64,000 bases of DNA from Paenibacillus sp. USDA918EY (GTDB taxonomy: Bacteria; Bacillota; Bacilli; Paenibacillales; Paenibacillaceae): assembly GCF_009870825.1 (NCBI RefSeq), contig NZ_WTWY01000016.1, positions 62,001 to 126,000 of the forward strand, written 5' to 3'. Below are positions 42,497-50,925 of this stretch, one piece after another; positions within the stretch are counted from its first letter, which is position 1; every line of letters begins with the position of its first letter. A program made the translations under genes and the position numbers. The notes below the pieces were generated by a model. The model saw only the letters and a program-made list of their open reading frames with translations, was not told the origin of the DNA and ran no database searches.

Positions 42497-43861
42497 TTAA
42501 TATTTCGTCGTCGGCTCCTTGACTTTATCGAAAACGATGATGCCATCGTACTGCTCCTTGGGAACAAACTTCATCGCCATCGGTTCGATGATCTCGGACG
42601 TCATGCCGTCCTCCGCGGCGTAAATCGGCTTGAACATCCAGGAATTGTTTTGGTTCGGCGTCTTGTGCCTGGACAAATCGGCGAAGGCGATTTTATACCC
42701 GCTTCCCATCATCAGCCGCTCCAAGCTTCCTTTTGGCATCGGTTTGATCGGGAAGGTCTTCTGGGTCGTAATCGTGCTTGCCCTGCCGCTGTTCATGTAT
42801 AAGCCGATGACGTATTCCTTGTCCTTCAGCTTTTTATGAAGCAGCTCCCCCATGCTCGTAAAACTGTTGACCCATTTCCCATGCTCTTTGACGCTCATTT
42901 TCGACGTGTTTTTCGCAAGGTGGTCGTTATGCGCCCACAAAATCACTTTTTTCCCCGGATACATGACTTTCGTTAACCATTCGACGTTGTCCGCCATGAT
43001 CCGGTCCCGGAACTCATAGCTCTCCTTGGTATCGTACATGCCCATTTCGATAAACTTGATCCGGTCTTCCAGCGTTTTGACGGCAACGTCGACGATATGC
43101 GGATTTTGCGGATACGCCGCGGCAAGCTGTTTTTGGTTCTCTTTTATAAACTGGATCAATGCCCTGTATTTAGGCTCGTATTGATCCTTTACCTTCTTGA
43201 TTTCCTGTATGGCCGCCGGGTTTTGATTGTTGTCCATGCCGTATTCATTGAGGACCTTATACAAATCGGTCATGGCCTGCAGCTCGAATCGGAAATAATC
43301 CTGCCCCCGTTCCTTGTCTACCTTGGCAATCCATTCAGCGATCCATTGGGTCAAATAGGCGGACGTAAACTGCATATCGTAACCGGCAAGGTACAGCGGT
43401 TTTCCCGTGCTGCGCTGCTCCTTGATGTAATCGAATAAAGCAAGCGTTTCTTTGGAATGCCAGACCGGAAAAATCGAGCGTTCCATCATTTCTTTGGACG
43501 TCAGTGTCCCGGCATTTTCGTAGGTCATAAAAGAATCGCCAAGCCCCGACTCAAAGGCGATGACGTCAAAACCGAGTTCCTCATGCAAATATTTGACCAG
43601 CCTCGTTTTCATGCTGCTGTATTCCGCGACCCGGTGAAAGTTCTCGCCAAGGCTGACCACGGTTTTGTCTTTTAACAGGGGCTTTAGAAAAGCCAAATCT
43701 TTATAGTCCTCCGAAGTCAGGGATTGGATTTCCCGGATATTTGCCTTTAGCCCCGCATTGTTCCCCGCAGCCGCAGCCGCTGGCGGACCGACCGGCGAAA
43801 GCGCCATAGCCATGGCCAGCCCCGCCGCGATCACGCCCGTCAATCGTTTCCATGCTCCCAT
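42497..43861 (-). CDS. Secreted erythromycin-esterase-like protein
   Basis: 454 aa with an N-terminal signal peptide (MGAWKRLTGVIAAGLAMAMAL..., cleavage near residue 32). The EreA/EreB-like fold is supported by VVSLGENFHRVAEYSSMK (the conserved GE...H, near 69-80), FDVIAFESGLGDS, LYLAGYDMQF and ILWAHNDHLAK (WAHNxH). Cytoplasmic family members open macrolide lactones; many others have unknown substrates. Export is unusual for a resistance enzyme. It is monocistronic, convergent with DUF4261. Resistance is not implied by the sequence. Confidence 0.88.
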   Translation of the reverse strand: MGAWKRLTGVIAAGLAMAMALSPVGPPAAAAAGNNAGLKANIREIQSLTSEDYKDLAFLKPLLKDKTVVSLGENFHRVAEYSSMKTRLVKYLHEELGFDVIAFESGLGDSFMTYENAGTLTSKEMMERSIFPVWHSKETLALFDYIKEQRSTGKPLYLAGYDMQFTSAYLTQWIAEWIAKVDKERGQDYFRFELQAMTDLYKVLNEYGMDNNQNPAAIQEIKKVKDQYEPKYRALIQFIKENQKQLAAAYPQNPHIVDVAVKTLEDRIKFIEMGMYDTKESYEFRDRIMADNVEWLTKVMYPGKKVILWAHNDHLAKNTSKMSVKEHGKWVNSFTSMGELLHKKLKDKEYVIGLYMNSGRASTITTQKTFPIKPMPKGSLERLMMGSGYKIAFADLSRHKTPNQNNSWMFKPIYAAEDGMTSEIIEPMAMKFVPKEQYDGIIVFDKVKEPTTKY

Positions 43862-44011
43862 CGATTCTTTTCCTCCTTATAAATCAATTCGATTTTCTCC
43901 ATCATCGTAACGGGAACTTCTAAAGAATTTATAAAGCGGCACGGCAAATGCCAAATTCGAAACGACCTCCATTCTTTCCGCCGATGTCAACGTAACGGCC
44001 TTTAAGAGCAC

Positions 44012-44047
44012 AAAAAAAACGACCCTTCACCGGTAGTGTCCAGGTCG
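44012..44047 (-). terminator. Terminator of the two-component/ABC operon
   Basis: CGACC ... GGTCG with an inner GG/CC pairing, followed on the minus strand by eight T residues, about 30 bases past the response regulator stop. Confidence 0.8.
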
Positions 44048-44077
44048 CCTAACCCCTAATATATTCCCCCTTCCCCA

Positions 44078-44770
44078 TCATAAATTAAACCGGTATCCGA
44101 CTCCCCAAATCGTCTCGATGTACTGCGGCTTGGACGGGTCGGTTTCGATTTTTTCCCTTAATTTGCTTATATAAACAGTCACCGTGGCATTATCGCTCAA
44201 TGCGTCCAGACCCCAAATTTTCTCGAACAGTTCGTCTTTGCTGAACACCCGGTTCGGGTGAAGGGCAAGAAACAGCAGCAGGTCGTATTCTTTGGACGTT
44301 AAGGGAACTTCCGACTCGTTGACGAATACCTTTCGCGACATTTTATCGATCCGGATGCCCCTGACGCGGATTTCATCCTGATATCTCGCCCTGTAATCCG
44401 ACGTTAAACGCTCGTAACGCGACAAATGCGCTTTCACCCTGGCGACCAGCTCCCCTACGCTAAAAGGTTTCGTGATATAATCGTCCGCCCCCAGCCCCAA
44501 ACCGCGTATTTTATCGATGTCTTCTTTTTTGGCGGTCACCATCAAAATCGGAATGTTTTTCGCCTGGCGGACGCGCTTGCATATTTCGAATCCGTCCGTT
44601 TTCGGCAGCATCAAATCGAGGATGATCAAATCATATTCCTCTTCGAGTGCTTTTTTCAGGCCGGTATCCCCGCTTGCCGCAATTTCCACCCCAAAGCCGC
44701 CTGCTTCCAGGTAGTCCTTCTGCACTTCGGCAATGATGTCTTCGTCTTCAATGATCAAAATCCGCTTCAT
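44078..44770 (-). CDS. OmpR-family response regulator
   Basis: 230 aa. The receiver domain shows ILIIEDEDIIAE acidic residues, phospho-Asp in LIILDLMLPKTDGFE and the lysine in ITKPFS; the winged helix has DNATVTVYISKLREKIE and WGVGYRFNL. It is the last gene of a five-gene operon. The histidine kinase stop overlaps its ATG by four bases. Because the operon also encodes the ABC transporter and a secreted protein, and three TTTAGA repeats stand before the first gene, autoregulation is likely. Confidence 0.94.
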   Translation of the reverse strand: MKRILIIEDEDIIAEVQKDYLEAGGFGVEIAASGDTGLKKALEEEYDLIILDLMLPKTDGFEICKRVRQAKNIPILMVTAKKEDIDKIRGLGLGADDYITKPFSVGELVARVKAHLSRYERLTSDYRARYQDEIRVRGIRIDKMSRKVFVNESEVPLTSKEYDLLLFLALHPNRVFSKDELFEKIWGLDALSDNATVTVYISKLREKIETDPSKPQYIETIWGVGYRFNL

Positions 44771-46224
44771 GAGCGCTCACCACCATGACTTGTCTTTGGC
44801 AACGTAAAATAGATGCTTGTTCCTTCTCCGGCTTGGCTTTCCGCCCATACCTTTCCGCCTTGCCCCTCGACCATTTGCTTGACGATCGCAAGTCCGATGC
44901 CGCTGCCTCCGGTGTCCGTGTTCCTTGAAGGTTCCGCGCGGTAAAAACGGTCGAAAACATACGGCAGCGATTCCTTTTCAATGCCCGCGCCGTTATCCGT
45001 GATTTTGACCGTCGCCTCGCTTGCGCCGTCGAACAGTTCCAGCCTCATTTTTTTGTCCGCTTTGTCCAAATACTTCAAGCTGTTGTCGATGATGTTCATG
45101 ATAACCCTGCGCAGCTTCTCGCGGTCGGCAACCACCTGAACAGGCCCGCCGGCATTCGAAGAAAATCCGACCGCAACGCCTTCCAGGCGCGGATCCAGCC
45201 GGAGCTCTTCGGCACAGTCGCGCATATACGCGGCAAGATCGACTTGTTCCAAATGGAACGGCAGCCGCTTCAAATCCAATTTCGAAAACAAAAGCAGCTC
45301 GTCGATGAGCCGATCCATATCATCCGTTTTTTTCGCGATCATTTCGATATATTTTTCCCGCTTCTCTCCTTCCGCAATGCCGTCCTGAATCCCTTCCACG
45401 CATGCTTTGATGCCGGTGATCGGCGTTTTCAGGTCGTGGGAAATGCTGGAGATCAGCTCTTTGCGGTTTTCTTCGTATTGCAGTTGCAAATGGATCGACT
45501 CGTTCAACCGGAAACGCATTTCTTCAAAAGCCGCCCCCAGCTCCCCGATTTCGTCTTTCCGCTGCAGGTTCACCTCATGGCTGAGATCCCCTTCTTTGAT
45601 TTGTACCGCGGCATGTTTTAAGGCATACAAAGGTCTGATCAGGTTTCGGGACATAAGAAAGGTTAAAATGCCGTTCGTTAACCCGATAACAATAATCAGC
45701 GATAAAAGAAGAAGCGGAAAAAGCTTCCGAAACCCGGCCAACAGCGGCCTCATATCCGTAAGCAAATATACCTCCCCGCTGCTGCTGTCGGCAAACCCGA
45801 TATCGAATTTCTGCACCGCAAAGCGGTTATTCCATTTGCCCTTGCCCCAATCATGTTCCGACGGTTCCACCTGTGTTTCCTGAAGCTTTTGATATAAATC
45901 CTTCTCGTCCACAAGAGAGGACGCGTACGTAATTTGTTGATTTTTGGTTACGACAAGTCCGACTTGCAGCCTTTTTAATTGTTCATCCGTCGACGTTAAA
46001 AACTTCAGATCCGCAAACCGGTCGGGGTCCGTCCGTGCCATGAATTTTATGCCGGCAACCAGATCGCCGCGTTCGTTGGTCGTTTTCCAGAAGACTTGAT
46101 TCCCGCTCCCATCCGCATTTTTCAGAAACACGGAATAAAGCCCCAGGGCAACCAAAACGAACAGGATGACCGGAATAACCGTCATGGCGATATAGGAAAG
46201 CAACAGTCTGGTCTTGATGGACAC
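44767..46224 (-). CDS. Membrane sensor histidine kinase
   Basis: 485 aa. Helix 1 near residues 8-30, an extracellular domain of about 125 residues, helix 2 near 168-190, a HAMP domain (LIRPLYALKHAAVQIKEGDLS), the H box ISSISHDLKTPITGIKAC near 258, and a HATPase domain with NIIDNSLKYLDKADKK (N box), DNGAGIEKE (G1) and GSGIGLAIVK (G2). Complete and probably active. It follows the ABC permease gene by 12 bases and overlaps the response regulator start. The signal is unknown, perhaps a substrate of the transporter. Confidence 0.94.
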   Translation of the reverse strand: MSIKTRLLLSYIAMTVIPVILFVLVALGLYSVFLKNADGSGNQVFWKTTNERGDLVAGIKFMARTDPDRFADLKFLTSTDEQLKRLQVGLVVTKNQQITYASSLVDEKDLYQKLQETQVEPSEHDWGKGKWNNRFAVQKFDIGFADSSSGEVYLLTDMRPLLAGFRKLFPLLLLSLIIVIGLTNGILTFLMSRNLIRPLYALKHAAVQIKEGDLSHEVNLQRKDEIGELGAAFEEMRFRLNESIHLQLQYEENRKELISSISHDLKTPITGIKACVEGIQDGIAEGEKREKYIEMIAKKTDDMDRLIDELLLFSKLDLKRLPFHLEQVDLAAYMRDCAEELRLDPRLEGVAVGFSSNAGGPVQVVADREKLRRVIMNIIDNSLKYLDKADKKMRLELFDGASEATVKITDNGAGIEKESLPYVFDRFYRAEPSRNTDTGGSGIGLAIVKQMVEGQGGKVWAESQAGEGTSIYFTLPKTSHGGERS

Positions 46225-46236
46225 CGGGCATTCTCC

Positions 46237-46986
46237 TTACCATTGTTTTCGTTCGAACAGCAGCAGTCCCGCCGTATAAGCCATTATAATATAAGCGAGA
46301 AGAAAGAAAAATGAACTGAACAGTTTTCCGGCGGGAGCCACGCTTCCGGTCCACAGCACATGCCAATCCGAATAGGAAAAGACGGACCAGGCCGAAACTT
46401 GCGGCCAAATCAAAGGCAGCAGCTTGGCGGCCGCATAGACGAAAACGATCGTGGTCAACGCGCCGCTGCCGTTCCGGAAACATTGCGCGATAAACACCGA
46501 CAGCAAACCGATCGCCGCCATCGGCAGAAAAGCAGCCGGGTACGCTTTTACGCTGTCCGCAAAACCGCCGGTCATTCCGTCTCCCGCGATCGCCCATCCC
46601 GAAACGCTCGAAACGATCCAAAGCGCCGCCAAATAAATCGCTGCGTAAACCATGAGGGCAAGCACCTTGGCCGCAAACGCTTTGGCTCGCGTGATAGGCC
46701 GAACGAGAACAAGCTTCATCGTGCGGGCAGCCGCTTCACCGGAAAAAGAATCGACGGCCGTGACGGACAACATCATCGGGAGCAGGAAAAACGTGAACAG
46801 ATTCAGCATCAGCATCGGCAAATCCCCTCCAAGTCCCCAGACGACGCTCGTTTTGTTTTTGAGCAGGGAAAGCAGCAGGGTGGAAATGACCGGGATAAGG
46901 AGGGTAAGAAGCAAAAAGACTTTGGTTTTGCGCCTGCGCCATATTTTCTCGATTTCATTGATCGTATTTGCCTTTAAACTATGCAT
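46237..46986 (-). CDS. ABC-2 type transporter permease
   Basis: 249 aa from ATG at 46986, which overlaps the ATPase stop by eight bases; the open frame to 47064 lies wholly inside the ATPase gene. Six predicted transmembrane helices, the first after a basic N-terminus (EKIWRRRKTKVFLLLTLLIP), with EAAARTMKLVLVRPITRA as the amphipathic coupling region typical of ABC-2 permeases. Together with the ATPase it forms a full exporter of the NatAB/BcrAB type. Substrate unknown; peptide antibiotics are common for this layout. Confidence 0.9.
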   Translation of the reverse strand: MHSLKANTINEIEKIWRRRKTKVFLLLTLLIPVISTLLLSLLKNKTSVVWGLGGDLPMLMLNLFTFFLLPMMLSVTAVDSFSGEAAARTMKLVLVRPITRAKAFAAKVLALMVYAAIYLAALWIVSSVSGWAIAGDGMTGGFADSVKAYPAAFLPMAAIGLLSVFIAQCFRNGSGALTTIVFVYAAAKLLPLIWPQVSAWSVFSYSDWHVLWTGSVAPAGKLFSSFFFLLAYIIMAYTAGLLLFERKQW

Positions 46987-47716
46987 GTTGTTTCGCGTCC
47001 TTTTCCTCTTGGATTTGGGCCAGAACGAATTGCTCAAGCGTAGTTCCGCCCTGCAGCAATTCATCCACGTTCCCGGTGCGGATCAGGCTTCCGTTATGCA
47101 TAATCCCGATCTTATTTGCGATCATGCCGAGGTCGTGCATCAGATGGCTCGCAATCAAAAACGTAATTCCCTGCTCCTTGGACAGCCGCAAAATCGTATT
47201 CCGCACATCGGCCATCCCTTCGATATCGAGGCCATTGGCCGGTTCGTCCAACAGGACCAGCTCGGGGTTCGACAGCAGCGCCGATGCCAGCCCCAACCGC
47301 TGTTTCATGCCCAGCGAATATCCGCTTACCCGTTCATGTTTGTATGGGGCAAGGCCGACCTGCTCAAGCACCTGATCCATTCTCGTTTTCGGCAGCTCCC
47401 TGTAAAACCGGGCGGACAGCTTCAAGTTATCGTACGCGCTCATATATTCATAAGCATCCGCCGTTTCAATCAGGCAGCCGACGCGGCCCATCGCCTGTTC
47501 GAAAGCCTCCGCCACCGGATGCCCGAAGATGCGGACGTTTCCTTCATCCGGACGAATCAAACCCAAGATGATTTTGAGCACCGTCGTTTTGCCTGCGCCG
47601 TTCGGACCGATAAAACCGAATATATCCCCCTTCATCACGTCAAAGCTGACATTGCGGACGCCGCGCCCGTTCGAATAACGTTTGGTCACATCTTGCACTT
47701 CCAGCAATGTATCCAT
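46979..47716 (-). CDS. ABC transporter ATP-binding protein
   Basis: 245 aa. Walker A GPNGAGKTT near residue 38, the Q loop, signature YSLGMKQRLGLASAL near 133, Walker B ELVLLDEPANGLD near 155, and the switch ASHLMHD. It is the standard DrrA/BcrA-type cassette. The start follows the secreted-protein stop by about 80 bases, and its own stop overlaps the permease start. ATP-driven export across the membrane, probably in response to the adjacent two-component system. Confidence 0.95.
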   Translation of the reverse strand: MDTLLEVQDVTKRYSNGRGVRNVSFDVMKGDIFGFIGPNGAGKTTVLKIILGLIRPDEGNVRIFGHPVAEAFEQAMGRVGCLIETADAYEYMSAYDNLKLSARFYRELPKTRMDQVLEQVGLAPYKHERVSGYSLGMKQRLGLASALLSNPELVLLDEPANGLDIEGMADVRNTILRLSKEQGITFLIASHLMHDLGMIANKIGIMHNGSLIRTGNVDELLQGGTTLEQFVLAQIQEEKDAKQHA

Positions 47717-47797
47717 ATTCGATCACTCCTTTAGAAGAAACGCTTCAATGCGAAAGGCAACGGGGCGGTTTGCCGCCGCCCCCGGTTGCCTTGCCCC

Positions 47798-48709
47798 TTA
47801 GTGATGCCAGCCCCGCTTTGGCCCGTCGCCTTGCATTTCCTTAATCGGTTTCCCCGTCAAATCCACACGGTCCGGAGTCGTTTGGTTGTAATCCGAAAGG
47901 CCGATATGAATTTGAACGGAAAGATCATGTTTTTTGCCTGTGTCATCCGTGCCGGTAATGCTGATTTCCGCCGTCTGCCGTTCAAGAATTTGATCCGGAT
48001 TGATCTTGGCGTCGAAATTGATTTGTTCAACCTGGATATGGTCGGTCAGCTTCGGAAGGCTGGGATGCCATTCGGAAGACGGATGTGAAACCCCAGCATC
48101 CTGTTTCCAGCTTTTATGTTCCCAATCCCCGCTGCCGGCCTTGGATGCGACCAAAGATCCGAGCGCGTTGACGACGGCGGGAATTTGGCTTCCGGAAAGA
48201 TGCAGCTCGGCCTGCTTGCTTCCGTCCGATTCATTTTCAACCGTGGCGAGATTCCGGATGTTCCCCATGAGCGCGTCGACCACCTGCTCGGCCGCTTTCG
48301 GCATGCCTGGGGCTGCATCCGTGCCGTCTTGATGCTGCCATTTGGCAGCATTTTGCGCCACGACCCGATATTCCTCTTGATCCCCGCTTTTGAAAATCAT
48401 CTTGCCGTCCTGCCTGAACGCCTGCATCTCGTGAGTCTGTTTGCCGTCATTCATTGAACCGGACATGCTCATCGTTTGCAGCTTATGATTCATTTTGATG
48501 ACCGCCGCGCCCGACAGCACTTTCGTTCCGTTATCGGTCACGGTCACGTCCACATGGGAAGTCATGCTTTGCACCGTTTTCGTGTTTTTTACCGCCGTTT
48601 TGTATGCGTCATAACCCGAAGTGCCCGCCATCGCCGAAAAACCGCTGGAAAGCAGCATGACGGCGCCCAAGCCGAAACCGGCTGCAACAGGTAACCATTT
48701 TTTTCTCAT
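47798..48709 (-). CDS. Secreted protein, first gene of the transporter/two-component operon
   Basis: 303 aa with an N-terminal signal peptide (MRKKWLPVAAGFGLGAVMLLSSG, probable cleavage near AMA-GT at residue 28). The body is polar with repeated strand-like segments (SHVDVTVTDNGTKVLSGAAVIK, QTAEISITGTDDTGKKHDLSV), resembling LolA-like or lipoprotein-carrier sandwiches, but I cannot name the family. No lipobox cysteine. GGAGAATAG precedes the ATG. Being first in the operon suggests it is the surface partner sensed, exported or protected by the transporter. Function is unknown. Confidence 0.8.
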   Translation of the reverse strand: MRKKWLPVAAGFGLGAVMLLSSGFSAMAGTSGYDAYKTAVKNTKTVQSMTSHVDVTVTDNGTKVLSGAAVIKMNHKLQTMSMSGSMNDGKQTHEMQAFRQDGKMIFKSGDQEEYRVVAQNAAKWQHQDGTDAAPGMPKAAEQVVDALMGNIRNLATVENESDGSKQAELHLSGSQIPAVVNALGSLVASKAGSGDWEHKSWKQDAGVSHPSSEWHPSLPKLTDHIQVEQINFDAKINPDQILERQTAEISITGTDDTGKKHDLSVQIHIGLSDYNQTTPDRVDLTGKPIKEMQGDGPKRGWHH

Positions 48710-48809
48710 CGCTATTCTCCGTTTACGTTGTATTCGAAAGCTACCGGCCGGCTGCGAATGTTTATTACCTCACCTCCATGATCCGATTTGCCGAAGCCTT
48801 CTGTCATTC

Positions 48810-48815
48810 ATCATA
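48810..48815 (-). promoter_or_regulatory. -10 element of the transporter/two-component operon
   Basis: TATGAT on the minus strand, with no good -35; the three TTTAGA words end nine bases upstream of it. Activator-dependent promoters often look like this. Confidence 0.5.
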
Positions 48816-48824
48816 TCCGCCAGG

Positions 48825-48852
48825 TCTAAAACGCCTCTAAATCAAATCTAAA
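48825..48852 (-). promoter_or_regulatory. Three TTTAGA repeats at exact 11-bp spacing
   Basis: On the minus strand TTTAGA appears three times starting 11 bases apart (TTTAGA-TTTGA-TTTAGA-GGCGT-TTTAGA). Binding sites of OmpR/PhoB-family dimers repeat at this spacing on one helix face. The probable regulator is encoded by the last gene of the same operon. Confidence 0.65.
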
Positions 48853-48914
48853 AAAAGTATAAAAACGAAAATCGAAATTCAGTAACCCGGCGAATCAAAG
48901 GATATGTAACTAAA

Positions 48915-48945
48915 ACAAAAAACACCGTCCGGTTCGAACGATGTT
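48915..48945 (-). terminator. Terminator of the TetR gene
   Basis: AACATCGTTC GAACC GGACGGTGTT (two G-U pairs) followed on the minus strand by TTTTTTG, 20 bases past the stop. Confidence 0.75.
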
Positions 48946-48968
48946 AAAAGCAGTTCCTCTTCAGGCCG

Positions 48969-49559
48969 TTATTTTGTTAAAAAACGCATTAACGTATCGG
49001 CATCCGGAAGTCCGTATTTTTCATCACCCTCGTCTTGCACGATGAGGCTGTTCAAGATGGTCAAATACCAGGACAGTATTTTCCGTGGATCTCCGGGGGA
49101 AAACTCGCCCAATTCCTGTCCCTTCATAAAAACGGGAACCAGCAGATCCGTCATCATGCCGGGCGGAAGCTGCGCAAAGATCTGTCTGGCCTCCTCCGGA
49201 ATATCGTCCGCCTTGCGGGCCCGTTCGATGAACATGAACGAATATTTATCCTGCGGATTCAGCATGTTTTCGGTTAAGCTTCGGATTTGCTCATAAGGGG
49301 TGCCGGGCACATGTTGTGCTTCATCAAGCTCCCGCTTCGCTTCTTCCATCAACTCCTGGATAAGCGTAATAAACAGTTCGTCTTTGGACTGAAAATACCG
49401 GTAGATAAGCCCTTCGCTGATCCCCGCTTCTTTGGCGATGCTGCTTGTTTTTGTTCCTTTGTATCCACGGCGGGCAAATTCTTTAAGCGCCGCTTGCTTG
49501 ATTTGCTCCCTGCGTTCGTCGCGGATTTGATCGAGCTGCTGTCTGTTTAATGGAGACAA
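48969..49559 (-). CDS. TetR-family transcriptional regulator
   Basis: 196 aa from TTG at 49559: GGAGGG lies eight bases before it, while the GTG at 49568 overlaps that ribosome binding site. HTH: IKQAALKEFARRGYKGTKTS then GISEGLIYRYFQSKDELF. The C-terminal domain is of the common AcrR-like length. It follows the hydrolase gene on the same strand by about 45 bases and is probably cotranscribed with it. The palindrome at 50695-50719, before the hydrolase, is its likely operator. Confidence 0.9.
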   Translation of the reverse strand: MSPLNRQQLDQIRDERREQIKQAALKEFARRGYKGTKTSSIAKEAGISEGLIYRYFQSKDELFITLIQELMEEAKRELDEAQHVPGTPYEQIRSLTENMLNPQDKYSFMFIERARKADDIPEEARQIFAQLPPGMMTDLLVPVFMKGQELGEFSPGDPRKILSWYLTILNSLIVQDEGDEKYGLPDADTLMRFLTK

Positions 49560-49604
49560 TGGTTTCACCCTCCGGATATTACAAAAATTATGTCCATTAT
49601 ACCA

Positions 49605-50678
49605 TTAAACGGGTATAGGGATGTCTTTCTGAGCCCAAGCTGCCGGAACCGCAAGCGGCCGCACTCTCGTGATCAGCTCCTCCAGAAACTGGTCGGCCCG
49701 GGCAAAACATGCGAGATGGCCCGCGCTTCGGATGAGGGCGAATTCTTTCCGGGGAGCTTGAAGCTCGTCGTAAAAAGTCTTTGCCAGTTCCGTCGGGGTG
49801 ATGATGTCCGAATCTCCTTGAAAAATGAAGACCGGCAGCTCGAACCGCATCCCTTCTTTTGTAAAGTCCATGCGCATCATTTCATGGAACAGATGGCCCA
49901 GTGTAAAACTCATCCCTTTAAAAATATCCATCATGTCGCGTATTTGATGCTCCGGGGAAGATAGCATGGAAGGCATAATGAGGTCGGTAATCATGTTCGG
50001 TACATTTTGAATCGATTTGACGAGTACGCGATTTCTTTTGTCGTAATCATGGCGGCTCCAGCTGGAGGGATCCGGACCCATTTTTTCAAGCAGCTTCACG
50101 CCCTTGGCATTTCCGGCTGCCCGGACCGCTTGAAGGGATATTTCATACATCCGGTCGGGATGCCCGGGGACATTTTGATCCGTGCCGACATAGGCGTAAA
50201 AAAGGGCCGGGCGATGTTGTGCCATTCTGACGCCAATCAGGCTGCCGACAGAGCTTCCGATGAGAATGAGTTTGGAATGGCCAAGCTTCCCCAGCAGGTA
50301 CTCCGTCACTTCAATCCCATCCGCCGCCAGCAGATCGAACGTAATCGTTCCGCTGCCTTCCTTGCCGTTTAGGCCGAAGGTTTTCCCCGCTCCCCGCTGA
50401 TCCCATTGAACGACAGTAAAATGCTTCTCCCATGCGCGGAGCAACGGACTGAAAATGGAATACGGGGAAGCCGGGCCACCGTGGATGAACAGTAAAATCG
50501 GGTTGCTCCGGTCTTCCCCGCGGATCGTGATCCATTGATCGATGCCGCCGATGGGGACGTACCGGCTTTCAACGATTTTGTTCGGCGTGTTGATTTGCAG
50601 CGCTTTTGCATGGTTGCTCCGGTTTCTTTTACGAAAAAACATTTGGTTTAGCATATGATTTTGTTTCATATTTGACAT
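49605..50678 (-). CDS. Alpha/beta hydrolase (proline iminopeptidase-like)
   Basis: About 357 aa. ATG at 50678 or 50669 is preferred because the region upstream contains an operator-like palindrome rather than a start signal. HGGPASPYSIFSPLLRAW and DQRGAGKT near residues 68-100 are the marks of the prolyl-aminopeptidase branch, with the nucleophile Ser near 138 in LIGSSVGSLIG (GSSVGS) and His near 328 in SAGHLACFAR. Substrate probably small peptides or esters. It is cotranscribed with the TetR gene downstream, an arrangement of a stress- or drug-inducible enzyme. Confidence 0.85.
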   Translation of the reverse strand: MSNMKQNHMLNQMFFRKRNRSNHAKALQINTPNKIVESRYVPIGGIDQWITIRGEDRSNPILLFIHGGPASPYSIFSPLLRAWEKHFTVVQWDQRGAGKTFGLNGKEGSGTITFDLLAADGIEVTEYLLGKLGHSKLILIGSSVGSLIGVRMAQHRPALFYAYVGTDQNVPGHPDRMYEISLQAVRAAGNAKGVKLLEKMGPDPSSWSRHDYDKRNRVLVKSIQNVPNMITDLIMPSMLSSPEHQIRDMMDIFKGMSFTLGHLFHEMMRMDFTKEGMRFELPVFIFQGDSDIITPTELAKTFYDELQAPRKEFALIRSAGHLACFARADQFLEELITRVRPLAVPAAWAQKDIPIPV

Positions 50679-50694
50679 GCCCCGCTTTCGTTTA

Positions 50695-50719
50695 TGATGA
50701 GTGAGTAACTTACTCATCA
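50695..50719. promoter_or_regulatory. Candidate TetR operator
   Basis: TGATGAGT GAGTAACTTACTC ATCA contains the palindrome GAGTAA-C-TTACTC (50703-50715) flanked by matching ATGA/TCAT ends. It sits just upstream of the hydrolase start. Confidence 0.5.
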
Positions 50720-50770
50720 ATAGAATGAGTCATTTTCATCTTTCTGTCAATGGTTTATTTTCATGCCAAC

Positions 50771-50820
50771 GAAAAAACCGAGGAAAACGGGAAGAAAACC
50801 TCCACGTTTCACTCGGTTTT
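50771..50820 (-). terminator. Terminator of the aldo/keto reductase gene
   Basis: AAAAACCGAG ... CTCGGTTTTT with T runs on both strands, about 105 bases past the stop; the intervening 3' region shows nothing else. Confidence 0.75.
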
Positions 50821-50925
50821 TATAGTCTATCGCGTTCCATCAACCCATTGTTTTCTTCGTCGGCTTTCAGCAGCTCGTTGAAGCTTTGGTTAATCCCTAT
50901 TCAGCGCTTCACTTCACTCCCCGCA

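Noticed and set aside
42497..43861. Macrolide resistance gene
   Set aside because: The family contains Ere enzymes, but this protein has a signal peptide and diverges outside the motifs. Resistance cannot be claimed from sequence.
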